A DNA stretch of 64,000 nt, from positions 16,967,795 to 17,031,794 of the forward strand of contig CM032795.1 in assembly GCA_019155185.1 (NCBI GenBank), given 5' to 3'. The number at the start of each line of letters is the position of its first letter. The first letter of the stretch is position 1. The position numbers and the translations under genes are program-made. The notes beneath the pieces are model-generated. The model saw only the letters and a program-made list of their open reading frames with translations. It was not told the DNA's origin and searched no databases. This DNA comes from Beaufortia kweichowensis (lineage: Eukaryota; Chordata; Actinopteri; Cypriniformes; Gastromyzontidae). Below, one piece after another: positions 17,810 through 42,849 of this stretch.

Positions 17810-18170
17810 CACTAAGGGAGCACGTGCAAATTCAGATCAAAACACCCATTTAGTTAACATAATCTGGTCCGGAGCAGTTCCAAATATTAGTTATCTGTCT
17901 TATGGTGCGAGGGCCTGTATAGACGTGATGGACTAGCAGGCTAATTCGCGCATCTTATAAACGAATCTATCATGTACACACTTTTATATCCCTTTTATGC
18001 GATAAGGGATATTTTACAGCTCACGTAGATTAGGAAACCTGTCATTAATTGTCAATAAAATTATCTCTAACTTTGCGAAACGTAAACAACACCAGGCGCG
18101 CGGCTAGTTCGTGTGTCTTCTTCCCGAGCAGCTGAAAATACAACTCTGTAAATTGCCGCACCGCCACCTA
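17810..18170 (-). promoter_or_regulatory. radx: radx promoter and 5' UTR, with E-box
   Basis: The region just upstream of the radx start is richer in CpG than its surroundings (for example accaggcgcgcggctagttcg, 18091-18110). A canonical E-box CACGTG lies at 17821-17826, 12 bases before the ATG, so it is in the 5' UTR or core promoter. No TATA box is placed convincingly. Promoter use is inferred from position and composition. Confidence 0.5.
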
Positions 18171-21100
18171 GAGGAATGGAGGACGAGAAAGTATGATATA
18201 CAGTATGTTATACAACGATGGAATTAAATTATTAAGTTGCAGTACATAAGAAACACAGTTCAAACAACATGACGCCGTTGTAAAACATACCTGACTGCAC
18301 ATAAATGTGACAACTGTTGCTTGGCAACCACAGTTATATAGTGTACATAAAATGCACATAAAGTAATAAAGATGATCAACACTTAAGGTTTCATGTGAAT
18401 TGTGCCCTACCATAAAATGTGCAAATAATATTGTGATGGAGGTAAGATGATATGAACATTCCTTTTACAAATATATTGTACATCCATAACTGTGAAAACA
18501 ATTTACATATAATGTGGAACAAAGCGTGTAACAGAAGCTATATAATCAGTTCACAAATGTATTGCAATAAAATTCTGAACTGTTTTTAATTGATTTTGTA
18601 CTGAATTACAGTACATTAATGGAGAAACCATTGTCTATTGTTCTTACTAATAAATATAAACACTTTACTGTAATGAAGGATCATTTGCTTTATTTGTAAT
18701 AGATTTTGCAGGTTGTATTTCAAATAATTTAGCGTGACCATAACAGACTTCAGAATGTTCTTTCAGTTCTTTTAGAATGTAAACTTTTTTATTAATAATT
18801 TTATTAAAACAATATTAACAATATGTTAAAGCTTGTTGTGATTGTTTATGTACACAGAAGAAAAAGGGGGAAAACAAGCCGTACATTAACTGTGCAACAC
18901 AGACTCGCTGAACTGAAAAACAGAAAGCTTTTACCTCCCCCCTAAGTAAGACACTTCAATAATTATTCTGTTACAAAATACCTCAGTTTTTAACCTTCAG
19001 ATCAGACACTTTATATAACTGTATTTCAATCTTATAAAATTAACTATAATTTTCTAAATATCTTGCTTGTCTGTCATATATTACAATATATTTCTTGTGT
19101 TTTCTGCAGAGTATCAGCAGAAATGGCCGTTAATACCAGGTGTAATTTTCTATTTTTTTCCTCACCTGGCAGAGCATAAATGCATTAATGTCACCTATTT
19201 AATGACACATATAAAATATATACCCACAACACACAGTCACACAAACCCATAAGGCCTAAAAGCCTCATCAGAACAGACACTTTGGGGGAGAAAGAGAGAA
19301 ATCTGCAAAAATCAAAGAAATATGAAAAAGGGAATAAAGTGCAGTCTCCACGATCAGAACAAAGTTTCACAGAATGAAAAAGAAAGGGGGTTAGTACAGT
19401 TTTGCTTCATCATTCACAGCCTAATCAATAACGACAGACAAAAACATCCATATGTGCAAACAACACAGCAAACACATAAACGTTTGCAAAACAATCAACT
19501 TTTAACTCAAGCAACATTTGAGACTAAGCTCTAAATTTAAGTCTGACTGGCAAATACCACAATGGCTGTTAAACTAAGAAGGAAGCAGCTGGTTTTGTTC
19601 AGAGTAGGACGCACACAGATGTTTCTCCAAAATGCCTGGCACACAATTGAACACATCAGTTGAATCTTTGCATTTCTTTGTTCTGCCTATTTTAAATTAA
19701 ATTGATCTGAAAATCGTAGGTGAGGATGTATCCTTGGACGAGCTTATGACCATCTCAGATCAGCAAAACACAAATAGCAGGATTGTTTTAGCAAGGTAAC
19801 CAAGATTTACAGTAACAATTTACCAATAGCAAAAAAAACAGTAGGCACTGGTGCGGAACACCCTGGCACAACATACTGTGTGCTGCTAACTCAGTCTAAG
19901 TTGCAGCTTAGATTCATGCAAGACCAAGCCACGTCCACAGATTGGCTAAAACATACAGCTCAAACGGGCAAAATGATGAGATGATTTAGACATTTAGAAA
20001 TGGTTGAGATGAGCAGGCCATTAAGTAAAATGATATATAGTGAAAATATTGTGATGGTGGGTTTTTTTAGGATGAGAAATTTCATATTAGTTCAAATAAT
20101 CTCTGGGGTGCTTCCTTTGGGGTATTTCAGTAAAAACCATTAAATTCAGGTGCTTGTGAGGAGCATATATTAATTTATAAAGATTAGCAAGCAAAACACC
20201 TGAGAGCATTTGGGAGTTTCAAACTTTGCTGTACATAAATGAAGGAATGTTGAGCATCATACAAAAATACTTTTCATTTTCATTTTATCAGCACATTGGC
20301 TTTTACTAATATTAAGAGTCTCTTGCTAATACAAGAAAACATACCTGACTAAAAACAAAAATATCTTAGATAAGTATAAATTACAAACATTCTTCTTGTT
20401 AAATTTTCATTGCACATCATGCAGAAGGGCACATGTTATAAGCTTTCAATAAACCTTGATTTTAGACCTTCAACTGATTTTCCTATTTTTATAAAAATAA
20501 TAATCAGCACCAGTCTTTAAATGTGCAAGGTGTGACAGGACAGAGGAGAACACAGCTTAAAGTCCCCACAAAGAAGAATTCTGAGATTTCTGGATTGTCA
20601 TGTTATTTTAACATTTGGAGGGAGGTCTGTCAGTGTTCACAACATTACAGAACAACACTGCAATAAATATGTTTTCAAAAATATCAATAAATCATCAAAA
20701 ACAAGGGGGTAAAATATTGCGTGACATTGTGTCAACATAAATTCTTGATATCAAAATAAAATTATACAAAAAATGAAATGAAAAAGGAGACAATAGGTCT
20801 TGTTCATGGAACAGGAAATAAACATTCTGGTTGTGTTTCATGAATAAGGCCCAACAAGTGCATGTTGTTGTTAATATTTGAGACGTATTTGTGAGCACAG
20901 GCAGGTGACAGCCCTGTTTAGTCATCACATTAATATTGTCTTTAATCATTCAATCTTCATTCGTGACACAAACGCACAGATGAGCTGCATCCGTCCACAA
21001 TGTCACACAGTCCGTCAATAAAGCACAAATTTGACAGAGCTTTTCCCTCTGTGTAATACTGAAAATGTGGTTTCCACATATCAATTGAGAAAGAATTTGG

Positions 21101-22185
21101 TCACAAATGTCTCAAACTAACAAAAGAGAACTTTTCACACGCAACACACTTCACCTAAAAAATAAGTTATGTCTAGATGGCAACCTAAATGTGTAAACCG
21201 AGATACTTATTTGCTAAGTATGTCTATTTTTAATCAGCATTCAGAACTCATGTGGAGAAACAATATGTACAGTAGATCTAAAAACAAAGTTAACAAAAAA
21301 AACAAAGGTAGAAAAGATTTTGTTAACCCTAGTTAACAAAATCATTAAATTGTTCTTAAATAATTGTAATCTACAATGTGATTCAAGTTTCTATATATTA
21401 ATGTTAATATTATGTCTATCTGGGCATAGAGCTGAAGTACAGGAAGGGGTTAAACCTGTTCTGCACATGATAACAGACAACCAAATGGCTTTCTGTTATT
21501 AGATTATATTTGGGTCTTCGCTGAACTTTCCATTCTAAACAATTGCACACGCCAAACTCGGCAGGAAATGATCTGATAAACTGAATGATGCAGATTATCA
21601 CTGTCATAATGTTTTATCTCTTTTTTGAAGAGGGCAGGTTTCTCACTTAACTTGTTTAGTTACTTATTTTTGCACACATGTATGTGACGACAAAACACGA
21701 CATCACAGATCTATCACTGTATGCACAAGTGTCAAGGCATTTCTTGATTGGTTTGTTTTGTCTTTCTTGTGTGTGTTGAAAGGTCCAGATAACACAAACT
21801 AGCTGTAACATTAGAGTGCCAAAAACCCTCCATAGATCCAATACAGTATTTTCCAATCCTCTCTGTAGAATCATCTGCAGCATCAATCAGAGCATCTGCT
21901 CGACAGCTCCGGGCTTCTCTGTGACCCCCGCCTCCATGAACAACAGATGGGTCACGCCCCGCTGGCTCCTCCTACGCATCCCAGCATCCTCTGCGTGTGG
22001 TCTGGGCAGAGCCTTGGGGCACCATCGTGTGCTATCATGGGGACTTTGGCTTTCTCGATTTGGCTCTATAGGGAGCCTTGCCCTGAGCCGAGAGTCCCTT
22101 CCCATCATTCCTTTCACTCATGCCACAGAGCTAACTGCTCAGCATGCTTTCTCTTCAACCTCTTCGCTTCTCCCTGGGAGTTGGG
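18171..22185. other. npas2 3' UTR and spacer to radx
   Basis: No coding exon is seen. The first 300 bases below the npas2 stop (about 21890-22185) are unusually GC-rich for this window and read as open frames in several phases, but none continues the npas2 frame past its TAG and none resembles a known protein. The rest is AT-rich. Candidate minus-strand poly(A) signals (TTTATT on plus) occur more than once, so I do not place the transcript end. An RFX-type motif GTTGCTTGGCAACC lies at 18316-18329. Confidence 0.5.
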
Positions 22186-33965
<11,780 letters not shown>

Positions 33966-35876
33966 TTAGGCAGTCTGTGAAGGCTGGTGTGTCCCATTCG
34001 TGTCTTTTATACTCAAAACACCCACAGAAATTCTAATAGATGCCACACGCTAACCACCTAATGCAAGTGGTTAGCCACTACTCACAAAACTCCAATGGCT
34101 AGCTGCCGGTGTCCCTCCACTGATGACCGGCAGCCGAGGCTCGCTGCTTTTGTGTCCTTACAGCTGGCCAGTACTTAAATGCCAAACACTAGCTTATCAA
34201 AGATATGATCACTTTTGGGTTCTGGATGATATTTGCTAATGTGTGCTACCAAAACTCCTCTCTCTCTCCATGAGGTTAGGTACTGCAGATCCTGTAAAGA
34301 AAATAAAAGTTTGTTATAGCCAACAACAGCCATATCCTTTTTGGTTGTTTGTAAGAAAATGGACAAGATTTATTTAAAATATTAAACTTCCTTTCAAAAC
34401 CCAATTTTAGCTTATTTGGGGTTGTTGCGTTGTTTGTTAATGTTTTTAAAGCCCAAAATGTAAAAAATAAGATGACCAACATTTACTAAAACCACCAACA
34501 TGAAGATCACATTTATTGGTCTCCCTCTCTCTGGCCACTGCAACACAAAACCTGCCTGTCATACTTTAATGTGTCACTCGGTAATCACCAGCACTCATTT
34601 CACACGCTAAACTTAGCCACAATGAAGATTTTGGGTGTATCAAAGCATTTTCCAGTCTAATTATAAAAATCATCCACCTGAGTCCCATCATTAATCCTTC
34701 CGCTTCAGACCGTGGCACAAGTGGTTGGAATGGTGTTACTTACTCACTTGAAAAATTTCTGGATTATGAATGCTTAATGCAACATCCGATGATGAAGCAA
34801 ATAAAAAACGTACAGGAGGTATTGCGATGACACCCAGGCTTTAACTATAATGCAGTATTGGCACAACCCTCAGGAAACACTACATCGTCAAGGAGTGCCG
34901 TGACCTAGAAACATCCTTTACACCAATCTCTTTATAATCCAACACAACAGAGAGGAAGAAAAAGAAAAAGTGTGTGGGAGAACGAGAATCAGTTAGGGAG
35001 GGAGTGAGAAAGCGTCAGGGACAGAGAGTGTGTGCACGCAGGGGAAAACATTGCGAAATACAAATAATCAACCATGTGACCATATATACATATATAGTAT
35101 AGATGGAAAAATAAACATGCTTATGCTCCCCATAACATCTGTTGGCGTCGAAGGCAGCGTGTCCAATCAAACTTACAACAGTATTTTATCTTGACTTAAA
35201 AGTAAATTAGCCATAAGGCTAATTATTGAAATGAATAAATCAAGTATTGCATTAAGACAGACCACAGAAATCAGATTCACATCAAGTCAGAGGACGTTCA
35301 GCTGATTCATGACATCTACCAATACAATTGTAACACATGTCAAAGTGATACATTCATTTGCAAAATTATTTGCTTAAAAATACAGCAAGTAAAATAATAA
35401 TAATACTGTAGATATCAATAATTGATTTTATATAATAGGCTTGGTTTTCGATGTGTAATTTAACTCCAATGAGTCTCAAAGCAAAACCACTGATATACAC
35501 CCCAACGCAAGAAAAGTCCAGTCGTGTTGATGCATTTATAGACCAGCTAAAAGTGGCGTGTGTGTGTTTAGACTATAATGATGAGGAATCCTGGCACATC
35601 ATCTCACCAGTCATTGGGAGGATTACTGCATGTCTAGAGAGAATTGGTCATACATTTAGCATAATAGTTAGCATATGAATCTTTTGTTTTTTATGAGATT
35701 CATGGAAATTAAAGGCCTTAAATTCTTACCAAAATGCTTACCAATTACGGTTTTCTTGGCTGTCTGATTACTGCCATTTATGAACTATAAGTACATGTTG
35801 TATAAAAGCATTTGGTTAGAACATTAATTCAACTCAATGTAATCAGAATGACAGATGAGCATTGTGAAGTTAGTAG
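33966..35876. other. npas2 intron 1, proximal part
   Basis: The first coding exon of npas2 probably begins at 33974, after an acceptor (ccagccttcacag), with an in-frame TAA directly before the first ATG. Beyond that, this is AT-rich intron with no exon that I can support. Confidence 0.55.
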
Positions 35877-36120
35877 TTAAATGGATAATTCACCCAAAAA
35901 TGAAAATTCTTTCATTATTTACTCACCCTCATGCCATTCTAAACCTGTATGACCTTCTGCAGATCACAAATGAAGATATTTTAAATAAGTTGGTAACCAA
36001 ACAAAACTCACATTTTTCAAAATCTCTTCTTTTGTGTTACACAGAACTCATACAGGTTTGGAATGACATCAGAAAGTAAATGATGAAAGAATTTTTATTC
36101 TTGGGTTAACTATTCCCTTA
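35877..36120. mobile_element. Short inverted-repeat element (MITE), complete copy
   Basis: The left end (TTAAATGGATAATTCACCC, running on into AAAATGAAAATTC) and the right end (GAATTTTTATTC then TTGGGTTAACTATTCCCTTA) are inverted copies of about 38 bases with mismatches. The ends are TTAA-like. The element is 244 bases long with no transposase. This is the well-known non-autonomous sequence spread through cyprinid genomes. The small frames within it are not genes. Confidence 0.85.
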
Positions 36121-37979
36121 CTGGTGTGAAGGTTATGGCAACACTACATTCTCTCTGGCACAATCAGTTCGTCTGCCTGTTTCTGCACACATAAATGCCT
36201 GGACTATTACTTATGTCTGCATTCACTGTCTGCATCTGCTTTGATATTTGACATTCATTTGTAACAAAATGAACACATTTATTCCGCACTGGAATTCCAA
36301 GAAAACTTCCAATAATCTGTAATCAGACGGTGGAAAACCCCCGACACCTCTCGTCTCTGGTTTCTCTCTGGATGTCAGATCAGAGTTGAGGTTCTGTAAC
36401 TCGCCAAGGACATTTTAAAACCGTCTGAATATCTTCAGTGTGGAAGTATAAATGTGACAGTTTGGTGGCCGCATCGCTGTTACAAACACAGACATATGCG
36501 CCGTCAGCCCAATTAGACCACACGGTTAGAAATAAAATTATGTCATTCCCATCCCATTACAGCTGCATATGGCTACATGATATAATTTAACTGCAAAGAT
36601 AAAAATGCGGAGAAATAAATATATAAATCTGACATCTAAGAAAACTTCATAACTCCAAACTTATATAAATCTGTATTTTTTAAATGATTTTACTGACATG
36701 CACACACCATCTACTGTTTTTGTTGATATATAATTTAAGAAATCTGACAGTTCTTGTTCTCACACAGACGCACACCTTTTATCATAAGTTAAATGACCTA
36801 TATTCACACCCACAAACACACACTTACTCACTTCATTTTTGTAGCTCTTTCAAACATGTCAAAGAATGTACACAAACGCCACAATGACAGAACTGTGAGA
36901 TGTGCCACGTAAACAAAATCTTCAAATTCTGCCAATAATAGCCTTTTTAGCAACAGGAAAATGTTTTATCTTATCAAAAGTGAGACACAACATATGCTTT
37001 GTTATGATTTTTGTAACACTTTCATATACAATGGTTCAAGAAATGAACTGTGATAATGACCAGTCAAGCAAAAATAAGAAGCTGTGAGTTGTATTCCGAT
37101 TGGATGGAAGTCATAATACACAAAATAACATCCACCTACAGACAAGCAAAAACAAAGAAAGAGAAAGATACACACACATTCTGTGTTGAATGCTTCTAAC
37201 AAACACCCTAAAGTGTATTTTACAAATACTGCAAAATGATATAAAAAGTTAAAGAAAGTTTGACAAGTAATAAAAACAGCAAACTCTCAATCAATAATAA
37301 GCACAGCCAGCTTTTTACTGATGAACAAAGCAAACACTCACTGCCAATAAACACAGCCAATCCTCTACATGTTAATAAACCGAAGAATTGCTATCAGAAT
37401 GAGAACAAAAGATTTCTGCAATAATATAAGCCAGCTGGAAAACAGTCACCTGCTGGTGTGGTTGAATTTCCTATGGTAGCTGTAACAGTATCAAAAGGGT
37501 AATACCAGTATCTACCCAGTTGAATGGTCAGACCTAATTTAGTTGTTCAAACGAAAAAAAAAAAACAGATGAAAAACACGTTTGACTTTTAGTGTCTAAG
37601 TTTTCCTCCTCAGCAAAATTCAATTTGATAGTCAGTTAGTTTTAACACTTTTTGAAGACATTAAGTATAGAATGACCTCTACAGCTGACAAATCACTGGA
37701 AATGCCCAAGCTGGAATATCGAAAACGTAACCATATAGCGTAATGGTGCTAATTGTAAACACAGCTTTCTTAACTTTCTGTTAATAATACAGCAAATTTC
37801 CTTTGGCTAACAAACAGCAAAACCTTTGCTAATAATGGACACAGCATACATTTTGCTATTAAGAGTTAAAGCAAACTCTCTTTATGCAAAAACTTTATGC
37901 AAAAAATAAACAAGGCAAATGTCCTGTTACAATAAAAAAGACAAACACTGTTAATAATGAACACATCAGATACTGTAGT

Positions 37980-38080
37980 GATATAATGGAAAATTTGTGG
38001 TTACTGTAGTTTTACTACAAATACCAAACTATGGTTACTGCAAGAGAACCATGGTTAATTTTCCTAAGGGCTGCTAATAA
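37980..38080. repeat. GTGGTTACTGTAGTTTTACT dispersed repeat
   Basis: The stretch combines ggttactgtagttttactac, accaaactatggttact and aaccatggttaattttcct. This pattern recurs widely in cyprinid noncoding DNA. Related actatagtaa motifs occur at 41660-41780. Confidence 0.5.
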
Positions 38081-38907
38081 TGAACACGTCAGATCCTGCA
38101 AATAATGAACACATCAAACTTTCTGACAATACTGAAAATCTTTACATACACAGTAAAGAATGTTTAACAGAATATTAATTAATCAGTCGACATGCAAGAA
38201 AAAAAGGAAAAACTGCAAGAGAAGCAATGACAACACACTGATGTTGTTCAATCACTTAAATATAGTTTGCCAAACTGCATTAACATACCACTGCCAAATA
38301 TGAACATGTAATTTTCCTTTGATCTACACCACAAACAGCACTGTAAACCATTTAAAACATTTATAAATTGTTTGTGAAATTTTTATGGACATCCAAAGAT
38401 GAGGGAAGAAAAAGAGTGAACCACATAAAGGGAGTCACTCAAAAACGAGAGACAATTTCCGTCTCATGCAGAAAATTCTCTCTTTTTGTCTTTTACCAAC
38501 ATGAAAATCTGTCATGTCAACAGGCCACCCCTTACCCAAATACTTAGACACAGGCACATCACACTTGAACACGTGTCACAAACTTTACGTTTTTCTTTAT
38601 TTAAACAATTTCAGTTTATAATGTCAAACAAGACCAAGCCAGATATTTGTAGTTTTTAGATAGCTAGCCATAAAAGGCCATGGGTTCGATAGCAGGGATT
38701 GCACATCCTGATGATTTTATCAGTCTAATAAATTAATATAATAATTTTACATGATTTTATCAGGTTATTTAACGGTTTTCATACTCTTCCGCACACATGC
38801 ATACAAACAAATAAATGTGCACAGTCATACAAACACCTGAACACGCTAAAATAAACACACACGTTCAGGAGATGAAGTGTGTGAAATTAGCCAGTAAGTT
38901 CAGAAAC

Positions 38908-38920
38908 AGGTCAAGGGTCA
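38908..38920 (+). promoter_or_regulatory. DR1 nuclear receptor element
   Basis: AGGTCAAGGGTCA is a direct repeat of the hexamer AGGTCA/GGGTCA with one-base spacing, the consensus for RXR heterodimers with PPAR, and for HNF4. It lies in npas2 intron 1. Function is inferred from the motif only. Confidence 0.5.
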
Positions 38921-41056
38921 CACTGGGTGGTGATGATGGGGGTGGAGTTCAGAGAGGCCCAAGGAGCATTCCGGAAGAGGTGGAATCACTGGAGAATGTT
39001 ACAGCAGTGACAGGAAAACACACACAGCTTTAATACAATGTCAATGCTATGCAACAGGAGTATTAATCTATCATTATCCCAAGATATGGATGCAGGCGTG
39101 AAACACAAGCAGAACCAAACTCTGTGTAACTCATTCATAAAATCGTATATTCTTACATTAAAGTCTAAATAAAATATGCAATACATGTTTTACAGACAAC
39201 AAATTTGCTTCACTCCTGTTAATGAATGATGCCTATTTCAAATACTTGAGTTTGTTATTCAGTAGTTTAAGTGCCTTAACTTAGTTTAAGTTAACAAAAG
39301 ACGAAATAAATGGGACAGAAGAAAAAGACATACTACCAAGTATGGTGAATAATGCATGCCACCAATTAAGTAGCAAATCTAAATCAAGTTTGCATGTCAA
39401 AAAACCCTCCAAATCATGTTCAGCTTTGTATAACAAGTCCCCACAAAGACATGACATACACAGAGTCTATGACATGTCCTCACTAACGTCAAGTTTGTGT
39501 GTGTGTGAGAGAGAGCGAGCGAGAGAGCAAGAAAAGCAACACTGACCTAAGAAATGATTATATCGACAGATACACTGTGGCTCTTTGCTCATTAAGACTT
39601 GTTAGGTGCTGATTCCCTACTGTTGGAATGATGCATCCATGTTGCCTTTCTGCAGATAGATGTGCCTGTTCCTTACTCATTTATGAACAAACGAAGGAAG
39701 AGAGGTCAAAGAGAAACGGAGACCCTGTCATCCTTATGCACTTCCAATAGGCAGTTTAATTTGTCTCTCAGGGCAAACACATACATGACAGTAGTGTCTA
39801 TGCAAACTCTAATTAGTAACAATACACTTCTGACCACAGAGAGAAAGAGAAAAACCAATACAGATAGTGATTTCCAGGAGGTGTACAGCCTGATCCCTGT
39901 GTGAGGGAATTATTGCATCACTTTGACAAACTGCACTATTTACAATATAACCATGTGGCCTAGAGCCCACCCTTAAACAGGGGCCCATATACAGCACACA
40001 CCCTTAACCAGGGGCCCCATACGGCACACACATACTCGAGACAAGATATAATCACATATACACTCACATATCCATACAAACAAGTACACAACTTTAAAAA
40101 AACCTTCTTACAACAATCATTGCCTGAGTGAGTCACACACACTTAACCGGGCCTACATGACATAGAAACAAATAAGAAATGCACTTACATATCCATACAC
40201 ATTATACACATATATTCAGAATCTTACAAAATATTTCTATGTTAGAAATGTAATTCCATAAAGACTCACTTTTTCCCCTCAGCATATAAAAATGCTTTGG
40301 AAATGTTGCTGCTTGTTGTTATTTTTACGTCTGTAACCCTTTGTGGTTTTAGGAATTAGCAACTTGCGTATGCACCTGTCTGTAAACGTAAATTGTTACT
40401 CGGCCTAAACCACAAAAGCACAACCCAAACACACCTTTACAGCCCAAAACGTCACCAGAAGTCCAAGGACACAATATGAGAGGCATAAATCTCCACTTGA
40501 ATGGGAATAGATAAAAATGAATAAAATCATATTTCAAGGCACCTGAGAAGCATTAGCGTTAAAACTTTAGCCATACGTTGTCCAAACTGGCGGGTTTATG
40601 CTGACTGGAGATACTGGTTTCAGCTGACTGTACAGTGACCCAATTTGGACGCACTGCATGATTTCAGTGCAAGGGTTTAAATCAGGACAAGTTTTCATTC
40701 ATGTGCTTTCAATATAAACAATGTATAATACTGTTTTGGTTGTGTGTTTACACAGTCCACCAGAACTGAAAAATATTGAGGTGAGGAAACGAGCGTCGTA
40801 ACATCAAAGAAACAGATTCCCGCGGGAGCGTGCACCGCTTCCTCGCCTCCGGTACCGCGCGACCCTCGCGCATCAATATCTCATTTATCACAACTCTATG
40901 ACTTAGACTTTTCACTTGCTGTTTCCCAAGTGTGAATTGTAAAAGACAGCTCCACTGATCCAACATGGAAGCGAACAACCTGGCTTTAAAGGCATTAAAA
41001 CACATACACCTGAACTGCTAATAAACTCTGAAGCTACAATTTAAGAAACATCTTAC

Positions 41057-41345
41057 CGTGCGTTAAACACCGCAGGTCCGCGCATTTGACTTTGGTTATC
41101 GGTGAACATTCCGTACGCGCTCCCTGAAAGCCACGAACGAGCTCGTCTTCACCACAAACAACCTACGAGAAGCCGCTCTCTGAAGTCGGAAGAAGGGCAA
41201 AAACGCACAAAACACGTAAACGGAGCAATCCCACCATACAGCGATACGCGGCTCGGCGTTTCTGCAACTGGTCCGTGTGTTTTTTCGTTACCGGCTCCAC
41301 ATCCTCCGTTCCCGAGTGCCTGTAAACAGCGCTGAGCTGATGCGA
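41057..41345 (-). other. npas2: Probable noncoding first exon of npas2
   Basis: On the minus strand a CpG-containing segment ends in a strong splice donor, CACG|GTAAGATG (exon end 41057). The next suitable acceptor in the same direction is at 33976-33975, just before the npas2 start codon. The exon would be 5' UTR only. The 5' boundary is a guess from where the CpG-rich sequence ends. It could belong to another minus-strand transcript, but npas2 is the only candidate in range. Confidence 0.6.
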
Positions 41346-41351
41346 AGTACG

Positions 41352-41362
41352 AAAGTAGGTCA
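41352..41362 (+). promoter_or_regulatory. npas2: RORE (ROR/REV-ERB response element) at npas2 promoter
   Basis: AAAGTAGGTCA fits the ROR/REV-ERB consensus WAWNTRGGTCA at every position. It lies at the upstream edge of the proposed npas2 first exon. Mammalian NPAS2 is known to be driven by ROR proteins and repressed by REV-ERB, so the site is where the family's biology predicts one. Confidence 0.65.
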
Positions 41363-41727
41363 GACGGGAGCTCAATACTCAACCAACGACATCACTAACC
41401 GCCCGCAGCCTCACACACTCACACACACACACGGCTGAGAAAAAATACACACGACAGGACATAATTATCCCAAAACAATCATTTTTAGAGAATATCTTGA
41501 AGTTTTCAGTCCTTGTCTATATGTGGAGCTGAATAATATGCATATCTGTCTCAACATAGTTGTCTTAAGACAAACTAAGACCTGTGAAGAAGCCCATAAA
41601 ATAAGTTCAAAGTCTATAAATGCCCAACACAAACTAATTAAAGGCAACCCAGAAGAAAAAATAGTTACTATAGTCATATACTATAGTAACTAGAATTGGA
41701 TATTATAGTAATTGCTTCACTTTGTAA

Positions 41728-41748
41728 ATATATATATATATATATATG
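41728..41748. repeat. (TA)n microsatellite
   Basis: About ten TA units between two inverted actatagtaa-type segments (41660-41690 and 41763-41775). Confidence 0.9.
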
Positions 41749-42482
41749 CCAATTGATAAAATTTACTATAGTAAGGTTCAGAAGCACTGCAGAATCAATG
41801 AATTTGTATAAACACTAAAGTATATACAGTATTTATGAAATCTCAATTTTGGTAGCAATTTTGGAAGAAAACAGAACAAACTTAAAAATTAAACTTGAAA
41901 GTTTTGCATTAACATAAGTAGTGCAAATAGTGCTGATGTGAAGAAACAATGCAAAGCAGTTTATATAAAAAAAGTATGCGACTATTCAAAAAAGCCATGA
42001 TTGCTGGAGGCGATTCATTAGACACTGTGTAAAGTACATGAAAATGCATGTAGCAGGGCATGAAAGCTTGTTGTACCCCACATAAATACCAAATGCAGTA
42101 AAACTAGCTTGTATAGCTAGTATACATTTATTGACAAGATAAAACACATTACCAATGTGCATTTGATGAAGTGGCCAAATAGAGCAACATGAAACAGAAA
42201 TGTAAAAAAGGCATTAAAAAAATCTTTGTGATGGATTTACCCACAATATTGTTTGTGTAGCCTAGTTAACTAATGGTTCTTGAATTGAAACTATAAATTT
42301 TGTAACAATGATTTCCTTTTTTAAAAAACATATAACACTGTCAACATTAAATCTGTGTTCCATTAGCCAACCAACATGCTTTAGATGATGTTCCAAACAC
42401 CTTTTAGAGGACATTTATGTATTAAAACAGCTAAAGCAGAAATAATGCATGCTGTTGGAATCATAGTTTCAGGACTCAGACC

Positions 42483-42814
42483 GTTGCCATGGCAAACACA
42501 GAATCCTCCGTCAGACCCTCCATCCAACATGGCTGCTGGTCTGCTCTAAACCTCTAAAACACATCAGGTGAGTGAACTTACCAACAGAATGTTTTTTTAA
42601 ATGTACTCAGCAAATAGATTTAATTGCTTGTATTATACTTAACACTTTAATGGCTTTAGTTGCTATGAGATTCATACCAATGTAGCTTAACTCAAACTAG
42701 CTTAACAACCAATTATTTTAAACTGAATGCAGTGCAGCAAACTGATGTCGGATGACTATTTGAGTGTTTTTATAAATAAAGGTCGGCAAATAAAGATAAC
42801 CTTAGAACAATTAT

Positions 42815-42849
<35 letters not shown>

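Larger units (their letters stand above)
36121..41056. other. npas2 intron 1, distal part
   Basis: AT-rich intron between the proposed noncoding exon (ends 41057) and the first coding exon. It contains a dispersed repeat at about 37980-38080 (gtggttactgtagttttact type), an E-box CACGTG at 38570-38575 and a nuclear-receptor DR1 at 38908-38920. I see no coding exon. Confidence 0.55.

Noticed and set aside
40748..41005. 85-codon minus-strand frame next to the npas2 first exon
   Set aside because: It sits just inside the intron after the donor at 41056, with no homology.
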